Assembly (NCBI GenBank): GCA_021731085.1 | Contig: JAKFYB010000002.1 | Span: forward strand, 1 to 64,000 | From: Dehalococcoidia bacterium | GTDB taxonomy: Bacteria > Chloroflexota > Dehalococcoidia > DSTF01 > JACRBR01 | DNA: 64,000 nt | Direction of reading: 5' to 3' | Shown: positions 18,564 to 27,458 of the stretch, piece after piece | Layout: every line of letters starts with the position of its first letter | Position numbering within the stretch: the stretch's first letter is position 1 | Position numbers and translations under genes: made by a program | Notes under the pieces: generated by a model | The model's input: the letters and a program-made list of their open reading frames with translations, nothing else | Databases searched by the model: none | What the model was told of the DNA's origin: nothing

Positions 18564-18869
18564 ATGCCAGAACCTTCGCCCTCATCCAACATGAATGTCG
18601 CTACCGTGCGCAACGGCCTCGTTTGCGGCCGATGCGGACGTTATGTAGGCAACCTCAGCGACACTCAGTACCTGCCTCCCATATACCCCATTGCGATGCG
18701 GGGCGAAGGAGACGACGAAGGCCGCGCCCTCCTCGAGTTCGAGTGGCACCTCTTGGGCATGCTCCGTCAGGGGAACTTCAGCCTCGTTCATCCGGAGCAG
18801 GACGGTGTGTGCGTATCCCTGGATGAATGGGCGGAATCGGACGATATCGACACTGACAAGCCCGAGTAG
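18564..18869 (+). CDS. Hypothetical protein with one CxxC knuckle
   Basis: A 101-residue acidic protein. Near the N-terminus LVCGRCGRYVG gives a single CxxC pair like half of a zinc ribbon, and there is one more Cys near the C-terminus (DGVCVSLDEW). The tail is acidic (AESDDIDTDKPE). A TAGAAT hexamer is five bases before the ATG without a ribosome binding site, pointing to leaderless transcription; TTG at 18558 is an alternative start. No family is recognised. The gene precedes another small zinc-ribbon gene and the sigma factor gene on the same strand. Confidence 0.65.
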   Translation: MPEPSPSSNMNVATVRNGLVCGRCGRYVGNLSDTQYLPPIYPIAMRGEGDDEGRALLEFEWHLLGMLRQGNFSLVHPEQDGVCVSLDEWAESDDIDTDKPE

Positions 18870-18961
18870 ACTCTTCAGGCCAACCTTTGTCTCGTCCTGG
18901 CGCGAAATGCGCCAATAACCGGTCGCGCAGGCTATAGAAGACAACGCCCGAAGGTTGTAGA

Positions 18962-19162
18962 ATGGCCTCACAGATGGTAATGAGCGGCCCTCCCGAGAAA
19001 ACCCCTTCCCAGGTTAGCCCAGTGCGAGAGGTTCGGATGGGAGACGCGGAGTGTCCGCGCTGCCGTAAGACCTTCACGGCGAGCTATTTGAGCAACGGCG
19101 TACTCGTTCAAGCACGGTGCCTGAGCTGTGATCTCAAGTGGCCGCTGCCGGATGTGGTTTAG
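18962..19162 (+). CDS. Small zinc-ribbon protein
   Basis: A 66-residue protein with a four-cysteine zinc ribbon: ECPRCRKTF and then RCLSCDLKWPLP at the C-terminus. The first 27 residues look disordered. GAAGG lies 7 nt before the ATG. Proteins of this kind often bind nucleic acid or RNA polymerase, but no partner can be named from sequence. It lies 87 bp before the sigma factor gene in the same direction, which may be meaningful. Confidence 0.7.
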   Translation: MASQMVMSGPPEKTPSQVSPVREVRMGDAECPRCRKTFTASYLSNGVLVQARCLSCDLKWPLPDVV

Positions 19163-19249
19163 CGGCGAGGCGAGTCATCACACACTCGATGGGCTTCTAG
19201 TGCGACGGTGTAGGATCCGCAGTTTAAGCGTGGATTGGAGAGTTGGAGC

Positions 19250-20740
19250 ATGGTAAGAGCGAAGGAACGTCAGCGTGCAGGTGAGAAATCCGACATCGTG
19301 GCCAGCGCCAAGGATGACGCTCTAACCGAACAAACGAAGATTCCGGTCCCGACCATCAAAACCGACGAAGAGACGATCGGCGACACGCCTGACTCTGTCG
19401 AGCTGTACCTGAATGAGATCGCCCGCTACAAACTCCTTCGCCCTGAGGAGGAAGTCTCTCTCGCCAAGGAAATCGAGAACGGTAGGATCCTCGACGAACT
19501 GAGCGACACTTTCATGGAGGAGCACCTCACGGTGCCCACCGCGGAACAGCTTGCTTCTGCCCTGGTCGATCAGATCCTCGCCGGGCTTTCGCTCGTGCGT
19601 CGAGCAAAAGCGATCAAGAGCTACCCTACCCGCCCTCCTTACGTGCATCAGCTATTTTTCCCGCAGCTTGTCGAAAACATCCAGGATCGCCTCGACGAAA
19701 CCTTCGAGGAGGGTGTCGCGACCTCCACCAAGCAGAACGCCGCGTACGTGCGAAATCTACTGATTACGCTGGCTGTCGCTCAGCGCATCTTCCCAGAAAG
19801 CAGCCACAAGACACTCGAGTCCGTGATGCAGCATCTGCACGCGCCTCCCAAGGTACCGGACGCTAAGTCACTCGAGACCCGCCCTGGTCGCCCACTGAGC
19901 AAGAAGGCACAGTCTGAACTCAAAGAGGCGCAGACCCTCGCTCGCAAAGCAACAAGGGACTTCGACGCGAACATCAAGCTCCTGGTGCAGAACATCAGGG
20001 CCGCTCGGCAGGTCGCCCAGCGTGCTGAGGAGCACATGGTGAACGCCAACCTTCGTCTCGTGGTCAGTGTGGCGAAGAAGTACGCCGGTCGCGGCATGCC
20101 CCTCATGGACCTCATCCAGGAGGGAAACGGCGGCCTCATGCGGGCCGTCGAAAAATTCGAGCACCGGCGTGGATTCAGATTTAGCACATACGCTACGTGG
20201 TGGATTCGTCAGGCAGTTGGGCGGGCGATCGCCGACAAGGGCCGCACAATTCGCCTCCCAATCCACATCACTGAGCTGATCTCGAAGTACTCTCAGGCCC
20301 GAGAACGTCTCTTTCAGCGACTTGGACGCGAGCCCAAGACGTCAGAGCTCTCGAAGCTCATGGGTATGCCACCAGACAAGGTCCGCGAAGCCGCGCGAGC
20401 CCTGCGCCAGTCAGTTGTCTCGCTCGAAACGCCCGTCGGCGAGGAAGAGGAAGGCACACTCGGCAGCGTATTGGAAGACGTCATGGCCCCCTCTCCCGAG
20501 GAGGAAGCGTCCCGCCAGCTCCTTCGCGAGCGCGTAAGGTCTGCATTGGACGTCCTCACACCCCGCGAACGAACCGTGATCGAACTTCGATTCGGAATCA
20601 AGGATGGTCGGCCGCGGACGTTGGACATCGTTGGCAACGAGCTAGGCGTCACCCGGGAACGGGCACGCCAGATCGAAGCCCAGGCGCTCGAGAAGCTTCG
20701 CCGATCCAATGGGAACCTCCGGGGCGAAGGCGATTTCTAG
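19250..20740 (+). CDS. RNA polymerase sigma-70 factor, primary type
   Basis: A 496-residue sigma factor. Region 1.2 is seen in DSVELYLNEIARYKLLRPEEEVSLAKEIENG; a nonconserved insert of about 150 residues follows. Region 2 is NLRLVVSVAKKYAGRGMPLMDLIQEG then RGFRFSTYATWWIRQAVGRAI; region 4 is LTPRERTVIELRFG and GVTRERARQIEAQALEKLRR. These are features of RpoD/SigA-like factors. Differences from the usual sequence are EGNGGL where EGNIGL is standard and RERARQ where RERIRQ is standard, so it may be a group 2 factor. ATG at 19250 after GGAGAG is preferred to TTG at 19235. Confidence 0.93.
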   Translation: MVRAKERQRAGEKSDIVASAKDDALTEQTKIPVPTIKTDEETIGDTPDSVELYLNEIARYKLLRPEEEVSLAKEIENGRILDELSDTFMEEHLTVPTAEQLASALVDQILAGLSLVRRAKAIKSYPTRPPYVHQLFFPQLVENIQDRLDETFEEGVATSTKQNAAYVRNLLITLAVAQRIFPESSHKTLESVMQHLHAPPKVPDAKSLETRPGRPLSKKAQSELKEAQTLARKATRDFDANIKLLVQNIRAARQVAQRAEEHMVNANLRLVVSVAKKYAGRGMPLMDLIQEGNGGLMRAVEKFEHRRGFRFSTYATWWIRQAVGRAIADKGRTIRLPIHITELISKYSQARERLFQRLGREPKTSELSKLMGMPPDKVREAARALRQSVVSLETPVGEEEEGTLGSVLEDVMAPSPEEEASRQLLRERVRSALDVLTPRERTVIELRFGIKDGRPRTLDIVGNELGVTRERARQIEAQALEKLRRSNGNLRGEGDF

Positions 20741-20835
20741 CCACTTGCGTGCACCCGTTGCTCCTAGCCCGGCAGCATGATGGTTCATTCGCACCTGCCT
20801 TGTCGTGTCCCGCCTCGCTAGGATGCAGTATCGGT

Positions 20836-20862
20836 GCGTTCAACCCGGTTTACGGTGAACGC
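20836..20862. promoter_or_regulatory. Inverted repeat upstream of the acyl-CoA synthetase gene
   Basis: GCGTTCA and TGAACGC form a perfect 7-bp inverted repeat around 13 bp, located 53 bp before the GTG start. The spacing fits an operator for a regulator such as a TetR-type fatty acid repressor, though no such gene is adjacent. It could also be a leader hairpin. Confidence 0.4.
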
Positions 20863-20914
20863 GCCTAAGCGGTTAGACTCATCAAGTTTAGCGTCGCCGC
20901 AAGGAGGCTTCTTC

Positions 20915-22840
20915 GTGGTTCTCGAAAGCACAACCGCCCAAGTGCCATCTGCCGCCCCGATTCGCGACGAGGATGGTGCGCCCCTGACTTTTCCGGTCTT
21001 CCTGTCTGATGTCGTCAAGCTTTGGGGCGACAAGGTCGCATATCAACAAAAGATTCGGGGCAACTGGCAGCGCGCCACGTATCGAGAAGTTCTCGACAGG
21101 AGCCGAGATGTCGCGGCCGGGCTCGCGACCGCAGGCGTCCGTAAGGGCGACCGCGTCGCCGTTATCGCGGAAAACAGCGTCGAATGGGTGTGCGCCTACA
21201 ACGGCATCGTGCTGCTCGGCGCCATTGCTGTTCCAGTCTACTACGACCTTCAACCGCTCGAGGTCGAGCACGCGTTGACCCACAGCGGCGCCGTAGCCGC
21301 GTTCGCTTCAACACGCTCGCTTCGCCGGTTCAAGGAAGCACTCGCCAGCATGGGAACCTTGGTCATAGTCGGCGAAGCCGAGAAAGCGGCCGAGGATCCC
21401 CCACCTGAATTCACAACGCCTAACGCCTTCGCCTGCACCATGGCTGAACTAACCGCAAGAGTCACGCCCGATGGCCGCGCACTGTCCGAAAACGCAGTTG
21501 TGGAACCCGACAACCTTGCTTCGATCGTGTTCACGTCGGGCACTTCGGGCGGGAGCAAGGGCGTCATGCTCACCCATCGCAACTTCATGGCGAATCTCCA
21601 ACAGGTTCGGCGCTCCATCCCGCTAAACGAGAAGGATCGGATTGCGCTCGTCCTGCCCCTACACCATGCCTTTCCGTTTACGATGTCCATGGTTGTTGCC
21701 CCGTACATCGGTGGCGAAGTCACATTCGAGAACGACCTTCGACGCATTCGCGATCGCATGGCGGAAGTGAAACCCACAATCTTCCTTGGCGTTCCGCAAC
21801 TCTTCGAAGTGATGTGGCGAAACATCCTTCACAGCATCGAGGTCCAAGGGCGCATGGAAACCTTCAAGAAGGGTATGCGCATCGCCGAGGCGACGAAGAA
21901 GCGCACTGGCGTCAACATCGGGCGGATCGTCTTCCGCGAATTGCACGCCAAGCTCGGCGGAAGCATTCGATTCGCCGTGAATGGCGGTGCGGCTCTCAAT
22001 CCTCAGGTTGGCCTCAACTTCGCGAAGATCGGCCTGCCGATCATTCAGGGCTGGGGCCTCACCGAGGCCGCCCCCTGTCTCGCCGCACAGCGCTGGAACC
22101 CGCGTAAGTTCTACATGTCGAGCTACTACGAAGAGCGGCTCGGAACCGTCGGGCCCGCGTTGGACGGTGTCGAAATCGCCCTTATCGATGTTCCGGAGAA
22201 GGAGCTGTACGTCCACCTCCATGGCGAAGGTGAGCTGGTGGCGCGCGGCGACAACGTGATGCCCGGATACTGGCAGGCCGAAGAAGCCACTGAAAACGCA
22301 AAGGTCGGTGAGTGGCTACGTACGGGTGATGTTGGGCGCATCGATGCAGAAGGCAACGTCTGGATCACCGGACGCAGCAAGTTCGTCATCGTGCTTGACT
22401 CAGGGGAAAAGGTTCACCCCGACGAGGTCGAGGAAAAGTTAGAGCGAAGCCCTTTGATTGAAGATATCGCGGTGATCGGTCGCAAGATCCGTGGGAAGAC
22501 CCAGGCGTGGGCGATTGTCTATCCAAACCGCGATGCCATTCTGGAACGACTTGGCGAAGGTGGCCTCGGCGACGCCGATCGCGTGCGCACCCTCGTCCAG
22601 GAAGAGATCGAGCGACACGAGGAAGACATCGCGCCCTACAAGCGCCCGGTCGACTTCATGCTCACAGACCTCCCAATGCCGCGCACACTCCCTCTGCGAA
22701 AGCTGGCCCGCGGCCAAATCTCGGACAGCTACACATTCGAACCGGAGCAGTGGGCGCAGTCGTGGCCGCAGCATCTCGAAGACATTGCAACGCCAGGTAG
22801 CTCGAATACATCTGATGACGAGTCGGACGGTCAGGCGTAG
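20915..22840 (+). CDS. Long-chain acyl-CoA synthetase (AMP-forming)
   Basis: A 641-residue adenylate-forming enzyme of the FAA1/long-chain type. It shows the P-loop SIVFTSGTSGGSKGVMLTH (about 205-225), GWGLTEAAP (about 380), the WLRTGDVGRID hinge motif, and ITGRSKFVIVLDSGEKV. It activates fatty acids to acyl-CoA through acyl-AMP. The frame is open to 20834, but AAGGAGG sits seven bases before the GTG at 20915, which decides the start. It faces the pyrophosphatase gene, whose removal of pyrophosphate would pull the reaction forward; that is general chemistry, not proof of coupling. Confidence 0.94.
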   Translation: MVLESTTAQVPSAAPIRDEDGAPLTFPVFLSDVVKLWGDKVAYQQKIRGNWQRATYREVLDRSRDVAAGLATAGVRKGDRVAVIAENSVEWVCAYNGIVLLGAIAVPVYYDLQPLEVEHALTHSGAVAAFASTRSLRRFKEALASMGTLVIVGEAEKAAEDPPPEFTTPNAFACTMAELTARVTPDGRALSENAVVEPDNLASIVFTSGTSGGSKGVMLTHRNFMANLQQVRRSIPLNEKDRIALVLPLHHAFPFTMSMVVAPYIGGEVTFENDLRRIRDRMAEVKPTIFLGVPQLFEVMWRNILHSIEVQGRMETFKKGMRIAEATKKRTGVNIGRIVFRELHAKLGGSIRFAVNGGAALNPQVGLNFAKIGLPIIQGWGLTEAAPCLAAQRWNPRKFYMSSYYEERLGTVGPALDGVEIALIDVPEKELYVHLHGEGELVARGDNVMPGYWQAEEATENAKVGEWLRTGDVGRIDAEGNVWITGRSKFVIVLDSGEKVHPDEVEEKLERSPLIEDIAVIGRKIRGKTQAWAIVYPNRDAILERLGEGGLGDADRVRTLVQEEIERHEEDIAPYKRPVDFMLTDLPMPRTLPLRKLARGQISDSYTFEPEQWAQSWPQHLEDIATPGSSNTSDDESDGQA

Positions 22841-22870
22841 CTCCTCGCGACGCGCAAAGGACAGGAACAA

Positions 22871-22905
22871 GAGAGAGCCCCTCCGAAGAACAGAGGAGCT
22901 CTCTC
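22871..22905. terminator. Hairpin between convergent acyl-CoA synthetase and pyrophosphatase genes
   Basis: GAGAGAGCCCCTC and GAGGAGCTCTCTC form a near-perfect stem with a 9-nt loop. It lies 30 bp after one stop and 34 bp before the other, in the gap between two convergent genes. It has no long T-run but is symmetrical, so it could stop transcription from both sides. Confidence 0.65.
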
Positions 22906-22939
22906 AACTAGTTGTGGTTGGCGGCCCGCCAGCAGCCGT

Positions 22940-25243
22940 TTATGACGCTATGAACAATGGTGCGAGCACCAGCGAGATCGTCGCGAGTAGCTTGATCAAA
23001 ACGTGAAGCGAGGGACCAGCGGTGTCCTTGAACGGGTCGCCGATCGTGTCTCCGACAACGGCCGCCTTGTGAGCCTCGCTCCCCTTGCCGAGCACATTGC
23101 CCTGCTCGTCCTTCAGGCCGCCAGACTCGATGAACTTCTTCGCGTTGTCCCAGGCCCCACCGCCGTTGTTGAGCACGGTAGCCATCAGGATGCCACCGAT
23201 GGTGCCGATGATGAGCATGCCGGACACGGCCAGCCACCCTGACGCATCACTGAATTGGCAGGCTCCTTCGATGAATTGACCCGCAGAGCTTGCACATGCC
23301 GACTCGTCAAGGGCGACGGTCACAACTGAATCGCGTGTGAATCGGAAGATGAGGCCAACGGCGACCGGCAGGCCGACCGCGAGGATGCCCGGAAGAATCA
23401 TCTCGCGGAGTGCCGCCTTGGCGGTGATATCGACGGCCCGGCCGTAGTCAGGCCGCGATGTTCCAGCAAGAATTCCCGGGTCGGAGCGAAACTGGCGCCG
23501 AACTTCCTCGATAATCGCCCCGGCAGCGCTGCCTACCGCCCGAATAGCCAACGAAGCGAAGACGAACACCAACATCACACCGAGAAGGCCGCCGGCGAAC
23601 ACATCAACATTGGCAAGGTCGATCGGAAGTTCCGCTGTCAGCGGGACACCAAGACGTTCCTTGATCTTGTCGAGATAGGCCGAAAACAGTAGGAACGCTG
23701 CCAGACCGGCCGAGGCCACCGCGTATCCCTTCGTAAGTGCCTTCGTTGTATTGCCGACTGAGTCCAACTTGTCCGTTATCTCCCGGGCGCTCTCAGGCGC
23801 GCCGGCCATTTCCGTAATGCCGCCAGCGTTGTCTGTGATTGGACCAAAGGTATCCATCGCCAGGATGTAGGCCGCGGACATGAGCATCGCCATCGTCGCC
23901 ACTGCGGTACCGAAGATTCCCACGGTGAAGGGCGGGATGCCCTCGATGTCGGCTTGCGCTCCCAACGAGAACGAAATCACGAGCGCTAACGCGATGGAAA
24001 TGGCAGTGGCCGCCGTTGTTTCGAATCCGACAGCGGTGCCGATGATGACGTTCGTTGCCGGACCCGTTCGCGAAGCCTGTGCGATCTCCTGAACTGGCCG
24101 CCAAGAACCCGCCGTGTAGTACTGGGTGATATAGACGAACGCGATGCCCGTGACGATGCCGACGAGACCGCAGAAGAAGAACCAATACCACTCGGAGTCG
24201 AGCATGATGTACGTCGTGATGAAGAGCCCGACCACAGAGAGCGCGGAAACGATGTAAAACCCGTAGTTTAGGGGCTGCATCGGATCCTGATTGCTCTTAG
24301 GGTCTGTGCTGACGAAGAACGGCACAGAGATGAGCCCGACCATCGCGGCAAGAATGCCGAACGACCGCAGAATGAGCGGGAACATGATCCATTCGATATT
24401 CCCAGTGACTGTGTAGATGGCGACACCCAGAATCATCGCACCGATGTTCTCAGCCGACATGGATTCGAACAAGTCGGCGCCACGGCCGGCACAGTCGCCG
24501 ACGTTGTCCCCGACGAGGTCGGCGACGACGGCCGCATTGCGAGGGTCATCTTCGGGGATTCCAGCTTCGACCTTGCCGACGAGGTCAGCACCTACATCAG
24601 CAGCCTTGGTGTAGATTCCTCCGCCGAGCTGGGCAAACAGGGCCACAAAGCTGGCGCCAAACCCAAATCCGATGATGAGGAACGGCGTGATGCTGTACGG
24701 ATTGCCGAGCACCTTGCTGTAAAAAAAGAAAATGCCGGAAACGCCGAGAAGGCTCAATGCTACGACGAGGAAGCCGGATACGGCCCCGCCGCGAAGCGAG
24801 ACGGTAATTGCTTCTTTGAGACTGATTTGTGCCGCCGCTGCTGTCCGGATGTTCGACCGCACCGCGATGAACATGCCGATGTAGCCCGCCAACGCGGAGC
24901 AGAATGCCCCAACCAGGAATGCGACTCCGGTGAGGACACCTTCCTCCCAGCGATCGACAACCACGTCACCGAAGCCAACGCCGCCGTCGACCGGAATGAT
25001 GTCCCGGACACCCTCAGAAATCACCCCGACAAGAGCCGTCACGCCAACCGCCGTGACCACCGCCAGGATGCCAATCGTTTTGTATTGTCGCGACAGGAAC
25101 GCCATCGCGCCTTCAAAGATCATGTCGGCGATTTCCTGCATCGCCGGTGTGCCTGTGTCTCGGACGAGCACGTCCCGAGCCAGCCACATTGCGAAAAGTA
25201 CCGCCATGGCTCCCGTTATGGGCACTATCCAAATCAGTTCCAT
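22940..25243 (-). CDS. hppA: Membrane-bound proton-translocating pyrophosphatase, K+-independent type
   Basis: A 767-residue membrane protein with about 16 helices. The pyrophosphate site is seen in GKVEAGIPEDDPRNAAVVAD and VGDNVGDCAGRGADLFE. The residue that tells the two classes apart lies in GNTTKALTKGYA: Lys at this site marks K+-independent enzymes, while K+-dependent ones have Ala. It hydrolyses pyrophosphate and pumps H+ across the cytoplasmic membrane. GGGAGGAG lies 6 nt upstream of the ATG, a strong ribosome binding site. It may recycle pyrophosphate from the acyl-CoA synthetase and macromolecule synthesis. Confidence 0.96.
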   Translation of the reverse strand: MELIWIVPITGAMAVLFAMWLARDVLVRDTGTPAMQEIADMIFEGAMAFLSRQYKTIGILAVVTAVGVTALVGVISEGVRDIIPVDGGVGFGDVVVDRWEEGVLTGVAFLVGAFCSALAGYIGMFIAVRSNIRTAAAAQISLKEAITVSLRGGAVSGFLVVALSLLGVSGIFFFYSKVLGNPYSITPFLIIGFGFGASFVALFAQLGGGIYTKAADVGADLVGKVEAGIPEDDPRNAAVVADLVGDNVGDCAGRGADLFESMSAENIGAMILGVAIYTVTGNIEWIMFPLILRSFGILAAMVGLISVPFFVSTDPKSNQDPMQPLNYGFYIVSALSVVGLFITTYIMLDSEWYWFFFCGLVGIVTGIAFVYITQYYTAGSWRPVQEIAQASRTGPATNVIIGTAVGFETTAATAISIALALVISFSLGAQADIEGIPPFTVGIFGTAVATMAMLMSAAYILAMDTFGPITDNAGGITEMAGAPESAREITDKLDSVGNTTKALTKGYAVASAGLAAFLLFSAYLDKIKERLGVPLTAELPIDLANVDVFAGGLLGVMLVFVFASLAIRAVGSAAGAIIEEVRRQFRSDPGILAGTSRPDYGRAVDITAKAALREMILPGILAVGLPVAVGLIFRFTRDSVVTVALDESACASSAGQFIEGACQFSDASGWLAVSGMLIIGTIGGILMATVLNNGGGAWDNAKKFIESGGLKDEQGNVLGKGSEAHKAAVVGDTIGDPFKDTAGPSLHVLIKLLATISLVLAPLFIAS

Positions 25244-25472
25244 CGGCGATCTCCTCCCGCTCGCGCTTCAGCGAGCCACGTCGTGCTGACATCTGCGACA
25301 GCTTGTCAAGTCTGGTTGAATCTCGGACACACAAAAGGAGGTGCGAGGCACCCCCTCAAAGCGCGGCAAGTCTAACGTGGGACTGGCGCATGATCAAGAA
25401 ATCGCGTCTTGTCATCGCCTCCGGTTCGTTGACGCTACGGGTGGCCGGTCGTATCATCTCGAAGCTCTGCAC

Positions 25473-25488
25473 CTCACGTTCACGTGAG
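25473..25488 (+). promoter_or_regulatory. Inverted repeat just before the ribosome binding site of the MaoC/SDR operon
   Basis: CTCACG, a TTCA loop and CGTGAG make a perfect 6-bp hairpin that ends five bases before the GGGAGG ribosome binding site at 25494-25499. It may be a repressor operator or a small RNA hairpin that modulates translation of the first gene. Confidence 0.4.
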
Positions 25489-25508
25489 ATTTCGGGAGGT
25501 CGCGACTC

Positions 25509-26006
25509 GTGACGACAACAAACCCCTCTGTTATCACCGATGAGATGCGCGCCATAGTCGGGGTCGAAGGCGCCCCCGCCACGCTGGAAGTCGAGCGCAC
25601 GAACTGCCGCATGTTCGCCCGCTCGGTTGGCCACGCCGACCCGATCTTCTACGACGTCGATGCAGCGAAGGCGGCGGGGTACCGCGACATTGTCGCTTCG
25701 CCCGGCTTCCTTGGCACACCCATCTTCAACCCCAACCGCCCACCTGCGGGGCCTGCCGAAATGTCCGGCCGCGGTTACAGCATCCCCTACAAGCGCGTCC
25801 TAAACGGCGGCACAGAATACGAATACTTCCCAGAAAACGACGTGATCTGCGCCGGCGACACCATCACCGTTCGCGGCAAGATCGCCGGCTTCGAAGAGAC
25901 GACGGGCTCGATCGGACCGATGCTCATCACGAAGCGCGAGACCACGTACACAAACCAGGACGGCAAGGTCGTCGCCAAGATGTACGGCACGACGATCCAG
26001 TACTAG
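25509..26006 (+). CDS. FAS1-dehydratase-like hotdog protein (MaoC-N type), copy 1
   Basis: A 165-residue hotdog-fold protein with a GTG start after GGGAGG. It resembles the N-terminal half of double-hotdog hydratases. In the active-site strip it reads VGHADPIFYD, so the catalytic His of MaoC hydratases is replaced by Phe and the Asp five positions before it is His. It is therefore likely the structural half of a heterodimer with the MaoC protein encoded 14 bp downstream. Similar pairs dehydrate or hydrate (R)-hydroxyacyl-thioesters. It is homologous to the third gene of this operon, which keeps the His. Confidence 0.85.
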   Translation: MTTTNPSVITDEMRAIVGVEGAPATLEVERTNCRMFARSVGHADPIFYDVDAAKAAGYRDIVASPGFLGTPIFNPNRPPAGPAEMSGRGYSIPYKRVLNGGTEYEYFPENDVICAGDTITVRGKIAGFEETTGSIGPMLITKRETTYTNQDGKVVAKMYGTTIQY

Positions 26007-26020
26007 TACCGGGGGCGCTT

Positions 26021-26449
26021 ATGTCACAGGTGTTCTTCGAAGACGTCGCCGAAGGTCTGGAGATACCGGAACTCAAGAAGAACTGCTCGACGCAGCAACT
26101 TGTGCTGTGGGCGGCAGGCTCCGGCGACTTCTACCAGATTCACTATGACAAGGACTTCGCCCAGGGCACGGGGCTTCCCGGGCTCATCGTTCACGGCGCT
26201 CTCAAGCACGCATTCCTCGGTCAGCTCGTCCATGACTGGATGGGGCCGAAGGGCGAACTACGGAAGTTTGGCTGCAGTTATCGCGGCATGGACTACCCCA
26301 ACGAAGACATTCGCTGTCGTGGAGTCGTCACGAAGAAGTACACCGAGAACGGCAAGAATTTCGTCGAGCTAGACATCTGGACCGAGAATCCAGCCGGAAA
26401 GAAGACTTCCCCAGGTACCGCTACCGTTGCGCTGCCCAGCAAGAACTGA
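26021..26449 (+). CDS. MaoC-like (R)-specific enoyl-CoA hydratase, copy 1
   Basis: A 142-residue hotdog protein with the R-hydratase active-site pattern GSGDFYQIHYD: Asp and His five apart, followed by GLIVHGALKHAFLGQLV. This is the catalytic subunit type. It is predicted to add water to trans-2-enoyl-CoA to give (3R)-hydroxyacyl-CoA, or the reverse, in the cytoplasm. It pairs with the preceding FAS1-like protein. The C-terminal half (SYRGMDYPNEDIRCRGVVTKKY) is closely echoed in the fourth gene, showing duplication of the pair. Confidence 0.9.
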   Translation: MSQVFFEDVAEGLEIPELKKNCSTQQLVLWAAGSGDFYQIHYDKDFAQGTGLPGLIVHGALKHAFLGQLVHDWMGPKGELRKFGCSYRGMDYPNEDIRCRGVVTKKYTENGKNFVELDIWTENPAGKKTSPGTATVALPSKN

Positions 26450-26494
26450 GTCACTCCGGGTCGCCTAGCCCCGGCACGAACAGGAGAAACCCCT

Positions 26495-26983
26495 TTGGCA
26501 GAAGTATTTGAAGTCACAGACGAGGTTAAGGCCCAGTACGGCGTCGAAGGCCCCCCTTGGACCTACGAAGCGACCACGACGAGCATCCGCATGTATGCGC
26601 GTGGCATCGGCTCCGTCGATCCCATCCACTACGACGTGGACTTCGCGAAGTCGCAGGGCTTCCGCAGCATCGTCGCGCCCCTCGGCTATATTGGAACACC
26701 GACGTTCCACCCCGACACCAACGACGGCACCTTCGGCTTCCCACGGCGTGCCGGCGGCGGCGCCCGGCTCAACCTCCCGACGAAGGGACTCCTCGACGGC
26801 GGCACCGAAACTGAGTACCTCGACTACATCTGCGCCGGGGACATGCTCGTCGAGACATCGTCACTCGCCGATGTGCGGGTGCGGGGCAACATGGTCTTCG
26901 TCACCAACGAAGCCGTCTACAAGAATCAGGAGTCTGGCAAGGTGGTCGCCAAGCAGCGCCTCACCTCGATTCACATCGGCTAG
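26495..26983 (+). CDS. FAS1-dehydratase-like hotdog protein, copy 2
   Basis: A 162-residue protein with a TTG start after AGGAG. It is a paralogue of the first gene: both share YDVD, the IVAPLGYIGTPTF/IVASPGFLGTPIF block and a CAGD motif. Here the strip reads GSVDPIHYD, so the His is present although the canonical Asp five positions before it is Ser. A second Asp lies three positions before the His. Whether this half is catalytic is unclear. The C-terminus has KNQESGKVVAKQRL, matching NQDGKVVAKMYG of copy 1. Confidence 0.85.
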   Translation: MAEVFEVTDEVKAQYGVEGPPWTYEATTTSIRMYARGIGSVDPIHYDVDFAKSQGFRSIVAPLGYIGTPTFHPDTNDGTFGFPRRAGGGARLNLPTKGLLDGGTETEYLDYICAGDMLVETSSLADVRVRGNMVFVTNEAVYKNQESGKVVAKQRLTSIHIG

Positions 26984-27011
26984 ACAGTCCGCTGCGAAAG
27001 GAACATCACAC

Positions 27012-27449
27012 ATGGCAGAGCAGACGTACTTCGACGACGTGAAGGAAGGCCAAGAACTGCCGGAGTTCACGATTCAGCCGGACAAGCAGCAGCTCGTGAA
27101 GTTCGCGGCGGGCAGTGGAGACTTCAACCCGCTCCATTTCGATGAGAAGTTCCCGATGCTCAAGGGCATGGGCATCGCTGACAACATCGTCCACGGTCGC
27201 TTCAAGTACGCGCAGGTCGGCCGCATCGTCTTCGCGTTTGCCGGCTACAAGGGGCGCGTGAAGAAGTTCGGCGTGAGCTACCGTGGCATGGACCTCATCA
27301 ACACGCCGATCAAGGTCAAAGGCGTCGTCACCGCCAAGAAGCAGGAGGGTGGCGAGAACATCGTCGAGCTCGACGTCTGGACGGAAGACGCGGACGGCAA
27401 AAAGACGACGCCGGGCACGGCTGTCGTCGCGCTGCCGAGCAAGGGATAA
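27012..27449 (+). CDS. MaoC-like (R)-specific enoyl-CoA hydratase, copy 2
   Basis: A 145-residue hotdog protein starting MAEQTYFDDVKEGQELPEF. The active-site strip GSGDFNPLHFDEKFP keeps Asp and His. It is a close paralogue of the second gene (SYRGMDLINTPIKVKGVVTAKK and a shared TPGTA-VALPSK ending). The open frame runs further upstream inside copy 2 of the FAS1-like gene, but the homologous start and GAAAGGAACATC before the ATG fix the start at 27012. It should work with the 26495-26983 product. Confidence 0.9.
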   Translation: MAEQTYFDDVKEGQELPEFTIQPDKQQLVKFAAGSGDFNPLHFDEKFPMLKGMGIADNIVHGRFKYAQVGRIVFAFAGYKGRVKKFGVSYRGMDLINTPIKVKGVVTAKKQEGGENIVELDVWTEDADGKKTTPGTAVVALPSKG

Positions 27450-27458
27450 CGCACCAAC

